Shown here in pieces: positions 34,440 through 45,099 of a stretch of DNA of 64,000 nt. The DNA is from Isoetes taiwanensis (taxonomy: Eukaryota; Streptophyta; Lycopodiopsida; Isoetales; Isoetaceae). The first letter of the stretch is position 1; the number at the start of each line of letters is the position of its first letter. The DNA is taken from contig JAJEKV010000050.1 in the NCBI GenBank assembly GCA_021234155.1, positions 8,468,765 through 8,532,764 on the forward strand, given 5' to 3'. The notes below the pieces were generated by a model. It saw only the letters and a program-made list of their open reading frames with translations, was not told the DNA's origin and searched no databases. The position numbers and the translations under genes are program-made.

Positions 34440-35444
34440 AAAAGCTGACATGGAATTTTAAGCATCCCTTAATGGGACAAAATGTGATCTCATTTTTCCT
34501 CTAATGGCTATTGAAGATTTTCCTCCAGAGTTTCAGGATGCTGAGTTCATTTCTACCATTGCTAGTGAGATTGGGCTCTACCTGCAACATGCTATAACCA
34601 ATGGCATTACTAAGATTTGTGTAGCACGCCCTATTCATCGTGATCTGCCTCAGACAATTGTTGTTCAAAGTGGACCCATGTTCTTTCCATTCAAGCTACG
34701 ATTGTTAAATGGCCCAGAGCTGGCTCTCGTGTTCCCTGAGGCCCCTCTCTTTGCTCAATATCGTAAGTCTTATCAGCAGACTCCTCCAGTTGCCTCTGCC
34801 ACAAATCCTACTCCTAGCTCTGCTCCTTCTTCAATGGATGTCTCTCATCCCCCTGTGACTTTCTCTACATCTATTCCAGCTGCTGGTCCCACGCCTCTGC
34901 TGCTGGATCAACAGGGGCAAAGGTTGGATGAAATTCAGAGGTCGCAAAAGCAAGTTGAAAGAGGTTTGTGGGCAGTACATGGACATTGATCGTCGTGGTG
35001 CCCACCCTCCACCAAAACATCCATCTGCTCTTCATCAACCTCGAAAGTTAGCTAAGGGTTGTAACACCTCTGCATCCCAGCTCTCCTCAGCACTTGCTAT
35101 ACATGATTCTGTTCCCTATGTTGCATATGGTCACTTTGCTCCACTCCAGTGGCTGACTTGGTTGAAGATAATACTGTTTTGTCGAAGGATCAAGTTACAT
35201 GTTCAAACTCTCCTGAGATTCCAATAGTCACATCGGATTTGACGCCGTTACAGGTTCAATGTGGTTAGCCTCTTAAGCAGAGCCTTCTCTCCTTTTACTT
35301 ATCTAGTATGGAGTAAGCACATGGTGTCGCAGGCTCGTGTTCTAGCAGCACCCTCTTGTGCTTATACAACTAGATGAGAATTATTCATTTTGTACTTATT
35401 CTTGCTGATTAATAAACTATTTTTCGTCCTTCAAAAAAAAAAAA
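34440..35444 (+). mobile_element. L1 fragment: ORF1-like protein joined to a poly(A) 3' end
   Basis: An ORF1-like coding region is followed within about 450 bp by an L1 3' UTR and an A-run at about 35,433-35,444, preceded by TTTTTCGTCCTTC. The whole ORF2 is missing, so this is an internally deleted or rearranged, non-autonomous L1 copy. Confidence 0.65.
34504..34989 (+). CDS. L1 ORF1-like protein (DUF4283-type region)
   Basis: The 161-residue frame begins MAIEDFPPEFQDAEFISTIA and continues IGLYLQHAITNGITKICVAR and RDLPQTIVV. This follows the plant L1 ORF1 pattern (LP..., IG..IG..L..D..T..., ARICVE...LP..I). The C-terminal half is Pro/Ser-rich (ATNPTPSSAPSSMDVSHPP) and ends in a Gln-rich segment. 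The usual CCHC zinc knuckle is not visible. ORF1 proteins bind LINE RNA. A one-base shift just upstream (…WNFKHPLMGQN) suggests that the protein once extended further N-terminally. Confidence 0.55.
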   Translation: MAIEDFPPEFQDAEFISTIASEIGLYLQHAITNGITKICVARPIHRDLPQTIVVQSGPMFFPFKLRLLNGPELALVFPEAPLFAQYRKSYQQTPPVASATNPTPSSAPSSMDVSHPPVTFSTSIPAAGPTPLLLDQQGQRLDEIQRSQKQVERGLWAVHGH

Positions 35445-36699
35445 CTAGCAAAAAGGCACGCCAGGGGTTGTGGCCGGGTTATGCAATGTAATGAACGCCC
35501 ATTTTTTTTCCTTAACGGGCTAGATAACGTCCTCTCATGAGGTGTTATGGCCCATCCGAAATGGCCTCTATGGCCATGTGGCTAGCAAATTCCTCGGTCG
35601 TACGACAATGGCTCAGATTAAAACCTAAGGCTAATTGCTGCGGCTAAGGACACTAAGGTTGCCGCACATACAACAAAACTGGTAAATTTATGTTTGGTGG
35701 CATTAAGCTGTCTACAGGCAGGGCTTGATTGGGCTGGCATGCTATTAAAATCATTCAACTACTTATAGAAGGATTAGAATCCAAGCAATAAAGTATGCAA
35801 TGACTTTTAAATGTTTTCAGCGGCAATAACTAAAACTCCTAATAAATAGTCGAATTTGAGGGCCCAAGTTTTACCGAAGTCACATGTGGATAAGATTTGA
35901 GTTCAGTCTATAAATGCCTTGATAAATGCAACATTGCCAACTTAACACAATTTGAAACAAACAAAAGTAAATATCAGGTGTAACTAGTATCCCATGTTTT
36001 TAGATAAACGGGACTATGTTGGACTACTTATAACCCTGCAGAAATGTCTGAATCTGTTTCTACATACACAATTGTCATTTACAAATACAAGCATTTTTCT
36101 AAACATATTTATCAGGTTATTTGAATCTTTTAACCATTCTAGTTTTTTAAAATTCATAAATTAAGCATCCTTTTTATAAAAACACATGCACTATTGCTAT
36201 TATGCAGATTCTATACGTTCTATACAACTTCTAAAATATTATGCTGCTGCACACTGCACAACGATGCATAAAATGCTTATATGTGGAACAATAGATGTAA
36301 TGGAAACAAATATCAGGGGCCATCGTAACATGTTTAGCATTGAGCTTCAACATAAAAAATGGTAAATATGAAAGCTTCTTAATCGTACTTATTACTCTCT
36401 TTAGACTATAACGAACTTAGAGAAGTGATCATTCCATTGGATAACCCTGAGACTATTCTGGGCTTTTGCACGCAAGAAATACTTGTTTGCATTCTTCAAT
36501 CAATAATTCAGTAGGCATCTCCCTAACCAATTTCAACGCACATTCAAAACATGAAACTAGTTTAAACTTTCTAGAAAGGCTAGCAGGATGAAGATCAGGC
36601 ACACTTTCTGCTGCTCACTTCTCATGCTGAGTGAAAAGATGTGCCACATTTTACAGCAATACTATAGATGAATATGGGCAAGCTAAATATTACATACAT
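35445..36699. other. AT-rich stretch, no supported gene
   Basis: No open frame of note, no recognised repeat and no RNA gene seen between the L1 poly(A) and the left end of the 8.5-kb element. The last four bases (ACAT, 36,696-36,699) are the candidate target duplication. Confidence 0.4.
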
Positions 36700-36790
36700 A
36701 ACAAGGTTTAAAATGAAACGCACTTATTTAAGAAGTGCGTTTGAAAGATTCCTTTATAAAAATTGGAAACTTGAAAAAAGTGGACAAAAT
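36700..36790 (+). repeat. Left terminal inverted repeat of the 8.5-kb element
   Basis: It matches the complement of 45,100-45,187, strongest over the first 31 bp, then with indels around the shared GAAAGATTC word. It also contains a small hairpin (AAACGCACTT / AAGTGCGTTT). Confidence 0.7.
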
Positions 36791-37927
36791 AGGGAGCAAA
36801 ATAGATTGTTGAGCAAATAGCATTCGAAATACCCCAAAAAAAGCAACATTTTTGAAGCCTTTTCATTTTTTAAAAAGGGCAAAAAAAAAAAGCTTGTTTT
36901 GAGGAGAGAGACATTAAATTTAAAAACTCATTAAGTATTTGTTGTTGAAAATAGAAGGAAATATAGTTTTGTGTTTTTGCAAGCTTAATATAAGTACTAA
37001 GAAAATCAAACATAGAAAAGAGAAAGAGTCTGAAATCATGAATCGAAAAAAGAATTGTTCTAATTAAGCATTGTTAAAGAGACAAAGTTTTCAGTTGAAA
37101 AATCTTCATCAAAATATATTGAATTTCTTAGCACATAGATTACAATGAAAGTTAGTTTAAAATGTCATGTCAGATAAATTTATACGGAGGTGGCTCTTCC
37201 CAAATCCACGTGACTCTCGTACCCCTCGTGATCCGTCTCTTGCGAGGTTTTAATAGCGTAGACGCCCCTTCGATTCCAATGGTACAGTGTAGTGTGCTCA
37301 AGCTCTGCTCGACACCACAAAGCTCGGATCGACGAACTCCACCTCCTCATCTCTTCTTCCCGTAAGTGGAGGCTGGATTTCTGTATATGTGCCTTTTACA
37401 TTGCCAGCACCATTTTTTGCTCCCAGTTCCTCGTTTTCATTAGGAAAGGATTCACAAGAGCTTATCCTGGTCCTGATGAAACTTATTTTGTCCGGGTCTA
37501 TGTCGACGGAGACAATATTGCGCCCCTGCTTAAGGGCGCTAACTATGGTGCCTCGAGCCGGAAAATGCGCCTAAGATCCAAATTCCTGTATGCAGAAAAC
37601 CCATCATTAAATTATTAATAAGACGTTGTGGCTTCTGATAATGGGACACCACAGCGCCTTGTCGCTGTGGGTCTCTTAATTTTTGCAAAACCGCCGGGAA
37701 CTGAAACGCATTGCAGGGAGGAGTCTTCTCATTCTGCGTGTTAAAGTGAACCATGGTTTTTTTTTTGGTCTGTACCAGAAAAACCCTATGTGAAAATGCT
37801 CGAAACAACTCACTAAGCGGACCACCACCATGACCCTTAACGCTTGTTTTAAGCCCGCCAAACAATACAAAGAATTAGAAAGTAGTAGAAAGAAAACAAG
37901 TAAAAGAAGTTTGCATAATAGTGTGGT

Positions 37928-38091
37928 GGTATAAATTTATACCATGGTTGCCTTGTTTGTATGAATTTATACCACGGCAAACCCATTCGTATAAATTTAT
38001 ACAAATGTTGCCGTGCTGTATAAATTTATACCACAGTTGTTCCAGCCATTTAGATTTAAATCTTAAGGCACCTGTGGTATAAAGTTATACC
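37928..38091. repeat. Palindrome cluster in intron 5 of the methyltransferase gene
   Basis: Five copies, some degenerate, of the GGTATAAATTTATACC palindrome (starting 37,928, ~37,958, ~37,989, ~38,020 and 38,076). All lie in the intron between the two methyltransferase exons. Confidence 0.9.
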
Positions 38092-39148
38092 GTGGAGTTA
38101 TAGAAAAGCAGAGAAGCGTTGAATGTGAAGCTTACCAAACGCAGCTTTTCAAAACCAAATACATGCATCGCTCCCATGGGCTTAAGTACCGACATCGCCT
38201 CGTAGGTCGAATGGAAAATAATGACCCTCCAGTTAGCAGATATCGTGACGTCCTTGAGGCCATCCAAAAAAGAGCAGACTTGCACATGCGTGAAAGCCTC
38301 CTCGTCAAAAGCACTATCCTTGATTTTAAAACCATAAGGAATGTCCGCGATGCATAATGTAAAATTTTGTTTCTCTAAAAGACTCCCCGACCTCGTTTCA
38401 ATCACCCTCGATAACTTTGTACAAGCAAAATCCCGATCAAATGATGTGAATCTCTCATAATTAGTGTCAAAACTGCTGGTGGCGATTTCTCTTCCTTGTT
38501 CAATTGCCTTAATTCTCTGCCTCTCTTCCTTGGCCCTACGAACCAGGTTTAAAAATCCAGCTGGCAGCCCTTTCTTCTTGTTCTGTAATAAGACCAACAT
38601 AGTTTCTGCAAAACTTACCCAGCCACTGAAGTTAACAGCGTGTTCTCTAATGACACTGTCAGTGGTACAACTTGGATACAAACGCTTGCACTCTTCCCAG
38701 TCCTCTAGGTTTAGTTGAGTCATTCGCTTCGGGACCGGCGGTGACTATATCTTTTGATTGCAAAAAAAAAATGTTGTAAGACAATTGAAGGGAATGAAGA
38801 ACACGGAATAGCAAATGAGACTTACGTCTTAGCTTCCTTGGCCATTTCGTCTAATGTGAATTCCTTGGCCACAACTTTTTCCAGAAGGCGAACAAAAATT
38901 TCCTTACTTTTTAGACCCTGTAACTGCGTCCAGGGCACAATACTCATATTTTTTTGCTTTGATTCTCCACCTTTTTTTGGTTTTTTTCCTGCGGTGCTAG
39001 TTTGTTCTTTAAGCTCATCGTCTTTGAACATACAAAAAATTCTCTCTTGAAGGTCCCACACCTGTAAATAAGCAAACGCAAGAAGTTTAGTGTTGAGTGG
39101 CGTAAAAGTTGCAAAGTCCACTGTTAATTGTTGCACGTGACTAGTCAC

Positions 39149-39352
39149 GGTATAAATTTATACCGTGAAGGTGAAGGGTATAAATTTATACCGTTCCCCT
39201 GCACGGGATAAATTTATACCGTGCCCTCGGTACAGATTTATCCCGTGTAGGGGAACGGTATAAATTTATACCTTTCACCGCCACGTAAAAATTTAAATGA
39301 TTGCCCCGGTATAAAATTTATACCGTGAAGGTGAACGGTATAAATTTATACC
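39149..39352. repeat. Palindrome cluster in intron 3 of the methyltransferase gene
   Basis: Seven copies (starting 39,149, 39,177, 39,206, 39,229, 39,257, 39,308 and 39,337); the fourth is the most degenerate. Spacing is 23-51 bp with several near 28-29 bp. Linkers such as CGTGAAGGTGAAGGG and CCCCTGCACGGG / CCCGTGTAGGGG are partly mutual inverted repeats. Confidence 0.92.
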
Positions 39353-40402
39353 GTGCCAGGGCTAAATATACACTTTTAACCATGCTAAACATATTACAAA
39401 AGAGTGAAATAAAGCATTTACTTACTTGACCGTCCCTGAAAGCGAGCTGAAAATAGTTATCGTATTGTTTGACAGCCATAATGGGCTTCTTATCAGAATC
39501 ATAGCTCGAGCAACACTTTCAGTCACACGGGCTTCTCGAAGCTCTTGAAGCTTGTTCTTCTGTTTTTTTTGAAGTCCTCTCCATGCATTTGTTTGAACTC
39601 CACGTACTCTCGATGCATGAATCGGATCTTGTCTATTAGGCTCATTTTTAGCCGAAATGATTGTCAAGATTGTGACTTACGGCAATGACTTTTGCCTCTT
39701 CGTCTGTGACACCCACGTAAATATGGGCTTCCACGCTTTTCCACACCTCGTTACGGGTTTCCTCCTTTGAGAGTTCCTTTCTAGCCTTGTAGCTGTGTGT
39801 GCCTCCAAGGACGTAGTAGGTGTAATCTTCGAAGTCTGCTTTTTTGTAATCCTGCAATTGATTGCACTGACTTCTATCAACTATAACAACTAGAGGCGAC
39901 ACATGCGCATGAGGATTTCTTCTCATTCTTTGCTTAAGAATGGCCACATGTGCCGCGTACAACTTTCGGACCTGCAGCACTCTGACCCCATCTTCATTTT
40001 TTGGTGGCCTCTTGATAGTGCTTAGTGTCAAAGAAATGGTTTGTTTGAGCAAGTTTGGTTTCATTAACCCGCTTGAGAATAGCACTTGACTTATCTGCGG
40101 GCTTCACAACGATGTCTGCTCCAGGAGCCTTCTGAAGAGCTTCTGCTGACTCCTCTATAGTCAATGGCTTTGTTTTTCTAGATATTTTCTTGGTAGGAGG
40201 CTGTGTATCTACTACAAGGGAATGCTTCCTGCCCTTTCCCTTTGTTACCACTGGTTCCTCCTCTTCCTCTTCTTCTACTACTTCCTCGTACTTCTCTTCG
40301 GGGTACCATAGACCCTTCACCAATAGTTTTTCTTCACACAGCACTACTGACATCAAAATTTCCACTATGTCCTGTAATGCAGGGTTAAGTTTAGAGAATG
40401 AC

Positions 40403-40418
40403 GGTATAAATTTATACA
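40403..40418. repeat. Single palindrome in intron 2 of the methyltransferase gene
   Basis: One copy, GGTATAAATTTATACA, in a 70-bp intron (40,441-40,372). Confidence 0.85.
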
Positions 40419-41033
40419 GAAAGCAACTAAGAATAACTTACAAAGCCGTTCTTGTAATTGTCCGCAATGTAATCGTGCACGTCTTTGAGCTTGCACATGC
40501 TTATTCTAAGCATTCTACTATTCAGAACATAGTAGACCACCCCCTTGTCATGGTTGCACTGCATTAAAACTTCATCATCGTTCTCTGTAGTAACAAGGCT
40601 TATCATTTCGCCAGCAGGGTAATAATCATCAGTCTTGAACTTGCCCTTCCCTGAGTGGTTGCACAAGTAAAGGTACACCTCAGTGGGTTTGCTCTCTCTT
40701 GCCCCCCTGTGGACGTACCAAGTCTGTTCTTTTAGTTCATAAGTCTGTGGTTCTGGCGGTGCTGCAGCCTTTGATGATTGGCCAAGGACGAACTTGATCT
40801 TAGGGCTGGAAAAAGCGTAAAAACAACCATTTTTATACAAGAAACAGAACCTTTTTCGATTTTTTGAAACACAAAAACATTAAAAAAAGAGGCTGAAAGG
40901 GCATAAAATCTACACTAAATTAACACTTTCTTTGTGTCATTTAAGCTTAAAACACAACTTTATTACCAAAATATTAAGGGTCGGGACCATTCTTTAAGCA
41001 CTAGACATCAAGATTCCGAAATGGTTCTGAAAC

Positions 41034-41267
41034 GGTATAAATTTATACCGCTCGAGCACGAGCGGTATAAATTTATACCGCTCCAGAACACTTGCGGTAT
41101 AAATTTATACCGACTGTGTTCTGGAACGGTATAAATTTATACCGCTCGTGCTCGAACCCTATAAATTTATACCGTTTCAGAACACAGTCGGTATAAATTT
41201 ATACCACTCGAGCACGAGGGGTATAAATTTATACCATTCTAGAACCATATCGGTATAAATTTATACC
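41034..41267. repeat. Eight-copy palindrome array, mean spacing 31 bp, in intron 1
   Basis: Copies of GGTATAAATTTATACC start at 41,034, 41,064, 41,096, 41,128, 41,158, 41,190, 41,220 and 41,252. Spacings are 30, 32, 32, 30, 32, 30 and 32 bp, about three turns of B-DNA. Linkers alternate between two palindrome-related words (CTCGAGCACGAG and CAGAACAC / GTGTTCTG), so the whole array is also a long nested inverted repeat. It lies just inside the first intron, close to the divergent promoter. Operator-like binding by an encoded protein is an inference. Confidence 0.95.
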
Positions 41268-41378
41268 ATGGGCGAGATTAAAACAAAAGAGAAACTAAAA
41301 CAGTACGGATAGTAGACTTACGTGGCCATGGTCGTATAGATTCGCTTATAGTTGTTCAGAGAAGCAATTTGGAGGGGG

Positions 41379-41387
41379 TATATAAGG
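41379..41387. promoter_or_regulatory. TATA box in the divergent promoter interval
   Basis: TATATAAGG reads as a canonical TATA box on the plus strand. The same bases read CCTTATATA toward the methyltransferase ATG about 50 bp away on the minus strand. The forward gene starts 330 bp downstream, with a leader containing six palindrome copies. Which direction this box serves, or whether it serves both, cannot be decided from sequence. Confidence 0.5.
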
Positions 41388-41526
41388 CGCAGCTCGAGCG
41401 CCTTGGACTCCTAGCAGCGTATGTAGAAAAAAGGGTGGCCGGCGCCCGCCTTAAGTACCTCTGCTAAGTGCCGTTTCGTATAGCGCTTCTCCATAAAGTT
41501 TTCAATACAAGTGTCTGTGAGTTTTC

Positions 41527-41697
41527 GTATAAATTTATACCGTTTCTTTTCTATGTTGCCCTTCTCCGTATAAATTTATACCATCTCTGTATAAATTTAT
41601 ACAGTCTGTCGCTTCAAGTTTGCCTTCTCTGTATAAATTTATACCATCCCTCTGTAAACTTTTACCGTCTGCTCTTCTGTCGTATAAATTCATACAG
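41527..41697. repeat. Palindrome cluster in the leader of the forward gene
   Basis: Six copies of the TATAAATTTATA-type palindrome (starting ~41,527, 41,568, 41,589, 41,631, 41,654 degenerate, and 41,682) between the TATA box and the ATG at 41,719. The frame read through them (YKFIPS repeats) is a by-product, which is why I place the start at 41,719. Confidence 0.9.
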
Positions 41698-41718
41698 TGT
41701 GACACTAACTTTCTGAGT

Positions 41719-44455
41719 ATGGCTCGAGAAAAAAGAACTGCAGAGCCTCCAACTCCTGTTCGCAGGCTTCCTCCTGCAATGACATTCACACCCCCTCAAC
41801 TGACACCTGGAAGTAGCCTCGAAAATTCTGCCTCCGATACAGCACGACCACCTCGGCTTCCACCACCAGTTCAATTTACTCCACCACACCCTGCTCCTGA
41901 ACGTCGTTTGCCCCCACCAATGCGTTTTACCCCACCTCAGGCTAGAGAGGTCAGACTACCTCCTCCACTTCATTTTAGTACGTCGCCCATAGTCCACCGT
42001 AGGCTAAATCACCGGAGGCAAATCACGCCAACTCCATCAATTTCGCTAAATGGTACTACAACAAGTGGGAGCAGTCAGCGACACGCAACTCCTGTGTTCT
42101 ACGACACTTCAGGAGCTGGTCAACTATGTCACCAACCTCGATTACTTTTTCCCAGAGAGAGGGAAAGCACCTCCCCCCAGGACTTGCACACACAAAACCT
42201 ATCAGCATCTACAAGTACACCTCAAGTTGATCTCTCAGACGAAGAAACACCTCATGTTGATCTCTCAGACGAGGACCTACCAAAGCCACAAGACTCTATG
42301 TTCGAATTCAAAGCCCCTGCAAGTAAGAATCTTAAGCGTAACTTACACAAGAAAGCATGTACAACCGTTAGACGAAAGAAACTCATGGACGAGGCTCACT
42401 TGAGGGCAACACATACAAAGCACTGTTGTTCTCAACGTTGTTTGCTTAAGATTGGACTAAAGGAGTTGAGGTTGATTCGTGATAGTTCTGATTCAATGAC
42501 TCTGCTAGACCAAAGGGGCTACTTAGCCTTCAATATTAGGTCAGATTGTGGTGAGAAGTTTACTTACACAGCTGGTGGCCACGCCGTCTGTCAAACGGCC
42601 TTCAAATTGATTCATGCTTTAGGCGTGACGACTTGACCGCTGAAGAAAAGGCTTGACAAGAATCCGGGCATTAATGACTCACGCCATTCGGAGGTATATC
42701 CGAAATTCATGCCCTTCAATGTATTTCCGGATGGAAGGTTTCTTTAAGGAGTCTTGCGAAAACTCCCTAACAGCCCCATGTACCACTTGAGTGACAACTT
42801 CACGAAAACGTGAAGTCTACGATAATTATAAGGACATGTGTGTTGAGGCTGGAGAACGCCATGTCTGCTACTCTTACTTCAACGCGTGCTCGGAAAAAGA
42901 GTTTTCTCGCGTGTCCATTCCTAGAAAGCACCGGATGTCCGTTTTGTGCTACATGCTCAATTAAAAGCTCGGAGACAAAATGCAAGGACACTTCACACTA
43001 AAAGTAAGCTTCCGGGGCGTGTTCTTGCCTAGTTCTAACTAAAAGTAGGTTCTTTCCTAAACATATTTTCATTTCGGATGCATTGAAGGAGAAACCCAAC
43101 AAGCCTGAGAGAACAACAATCTTTGGAAAGGAGAAAATTGACAAAACATAGGAAGAAAGCACTGGAACAACCACTCAACTACATATCAGTTGTTATTGAT
43201 GGAATGGACCAGAAGAAGACCACCCTACCACATTTTGTCAATGTGCCTAAGGATGCTGCTGAAGAAGATTTCATACATCTGCATGTTGTTGGTGCTATGG
43301 TATTTAATGGAAAACTATCTTGCAAGGCATTTTTGAATTATCCAAACATTCATGCTGATCCAAATCTCACTATCACAATATTGAATAAACTTCTTTCCAA
43401 TCTAGAACATATACCACGACAAGGGAAAATAAGAATCAGGCGTTGTTTGCTTACTGTGCTATGCTGGTAGAGAAACAAATCTTCAAGAAGGTGAAGATTG
43501 GTTTCCTGCTTGTTGGTCATACACACGATCAAATTGATCAGATGTTCAGTAGGTTCTCTAAACGTCTTGCTCGAAAAAAAGCTCTCAGCCTACCAGCAAT
43601 GATTGAGGTTATCCAAGATTCCTACAGTCCTCGTCCAGACATCGAGTTATTGGAAGAAACTTATGATTTCAAAGAATGGATTTTTCTGGAGATCAACCGG
43701 GTCACCTTTGTGCTATTGAGCCCTTGAGAAACATTACATTTCAAATCGGATCAAAATTTCACTTGTAGATGGCAAGGCCATCTTACAAGGAAAAAAATAT
43801 GCCACATCCTTGCGATGGCGACCAGCGAGGTATTCAATTCATTCGCACCATCCCCAATACTAGTTCCATGCTCTCTGCCAGAGCAAATGCCTCTAAAAGC
43901 TTGAAAGAAATCACAAAGAGTAAAAAGGAGGGAAGAGCATTTGACTCAAACAAATCATTGGATTATATTGAGACAAGTATTCATCTGCTCTAACCACTTT
44001 GGGAGGCAGATGCTTTATGGTGGCCTCAATTTTTTTCTCGAAGCGTGACATGTTGCAAGCTTCATTACAAGGTCGAAGACCGCCACATTCAACTGGCCAT
44101 CTAGGCAAACTCTCCTGTGCAAGTTGAGAATCAAGAGGAACATGTAGAGATATTGGCTAGCTCGGATGAAGATGACAAAGTCATGTACACCGCCCTAGGC
44201 GCCTACGGCACAACAAGTTGCTCGAATATCCGGTTCGATCTCGGAGATTCGTAAAGGAATGCTCATAGCTGTCCCACCGATAATGATGAATCTGGGATGC
44301 CATTCTCGGCTAGCTAAAATCTTGGAGGTAACAAGAGAGGATGGAATTCCCACTCAATTAAAAGTGCCTTTGGATGAGAAACGAATCTTGCCAATGCTTT
44401 CGATGGGGAGTTATACTTTGGAGATGGTAAAAGCAGGGAGTGGGAAAGAGAGCTA
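41719..44455 (+). pseudogene. DUF7869-type protein, candidate transposase, frame-broken
   Basis: ATG 41,719 follows the palindromic leader. Residues 1-100 contain four proline repeats (RRLPPAMTFTPPQ, PRLPPPVQFTPPH, RRLPPPMRFTPPQ, VRLPPPLHFS). Near residues 170-190 are two SUMO-interaction-like motifs, PQVDLSDEETPHVDLSDEDL. A cysteine motif (HTKHCCSQRCLLKIGLKEL) and HAVCQTAFKLIHALG follow. After breaks near 42,635 and 42,810 come EVYDNYKDMCVEAGERHVCY and SRVSIPRKHRMSVLCYMLN. The core at 43,123-43,727 has ISVVIDGMDQKKTTLPHF and, after a shift near 43,435, LLVGHTHDQIDQMFSRFSKR. The Asp/His pattern and ordering match the family I recall as DUF7869, which looks RNase H/DDE-like. Catalysis is unproven. 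An acidic, then basic, C-terminus ends near 44,455. Confidence 0.7.
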
Positions 44456-45099
44456 AGTCCAAAGCAAGCAACACAACATCATAGATCTAAGCTGAGTAAA
44501 GGTTCTTGCATATGACTTTGTTACATTGCTTTGCTAATAAGTTACATATGGTCCTTTCGAACTTTAATAAAGGTCGGCATGTGGATTAGACAAACAAGCC
44601 AAAAGAGGTGGCCAAAAAGATGATGATGAAGACTCCTTGTGAGCCGTTGAGAAGAAGATCGTTCGAGTACATCAGTTTGAGGTGAAGGCGAGGATGAGAG
44701 CAAGTGATCGAGAATAATGAGTGAGGAGGATGGATGCATCCCGGTCTTTAACACCAAATGTAAGTTTGTTCGATATTTCGAACATGTAAAGAAGCGAAGA
44801 TCACGGTGATGATTATGCATCAAAATGTCCTATATTTTTTGACAATTTTGTTCTCTAATTTTGTACAATTTCCCACAGCATTGAATATATCACTTCTTTG
44901 TCACTCTACTACCCTTACTATTTTTTTTATTTGCCCTTTTTGCTACACTTTATAAAAGTAATTATTTTTGTTCTAGTTTAGGAGGATAAAATTGCTAGCC
45001 CAAAATTTTGCATGAAAGTTATGTTCAATCAACCCCTCAAAAATGGTACCTAAATTACTTAAATTGTCACACCTGTCACAAAAAAAATCTTAAAAATGG

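Larger units (their letters stand above)
37298..41329 (-). pseudogene. ParB-like domain fused to beta-class DNA methyltransferase, six exons, frame-broken
   Basis: Exons: 41,329-41,322 (ATG, GTAAGT donor), 40,805-40,442, 40,371-39,426, 39,061-38,826, 38,744-38,136 and about 37,845-37,298 (TGA), about 900 codons. Exon 2 is a beta-rich, possibly BAH-like domain (EVLMQCNHDKGVVYYVLNSR). Exon 3 opens with an acidic/basic linker and holds a ParB/sulfiredoxin-like domain (YTYYVLGGTHSYKARKEL … DEEAKVIAVSHNLDNHF). Exon 5 has methyltransferase motif IV as ADIPYGF. Exon 6 has HYQKPQRLINNLMMGF, then GAFSGS-GT (motif I, split by one extra base) and NIVSVDIDPDK. Motif IV before motif I is the beta-class order, whose members methylate adenine N6 or cytosine N4. 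Single-base breaks lie near 39,995, 39,650, 39,570, 39,495, the exon 4/5 join, the A10 run near 37,755, and 37,550; several are in A-runs. Confidence 0.8.

Noticed and set aside
37292-37618. Forward 108-residue frame with VRVYVDGDNIAPLLKG
   Set aside because: It is the antisense of the methyltransferase exon carrying the FSGSGT and VDIDPDK motifs. The minus-strand reading explains the region better.
41034-41267. CRISPR-like array
   Set aside because: The repeats are 16-bp perfect palindromes with short linkers that are themselves related, in a plant transposon intron. There are no cas genes or unique spacers.
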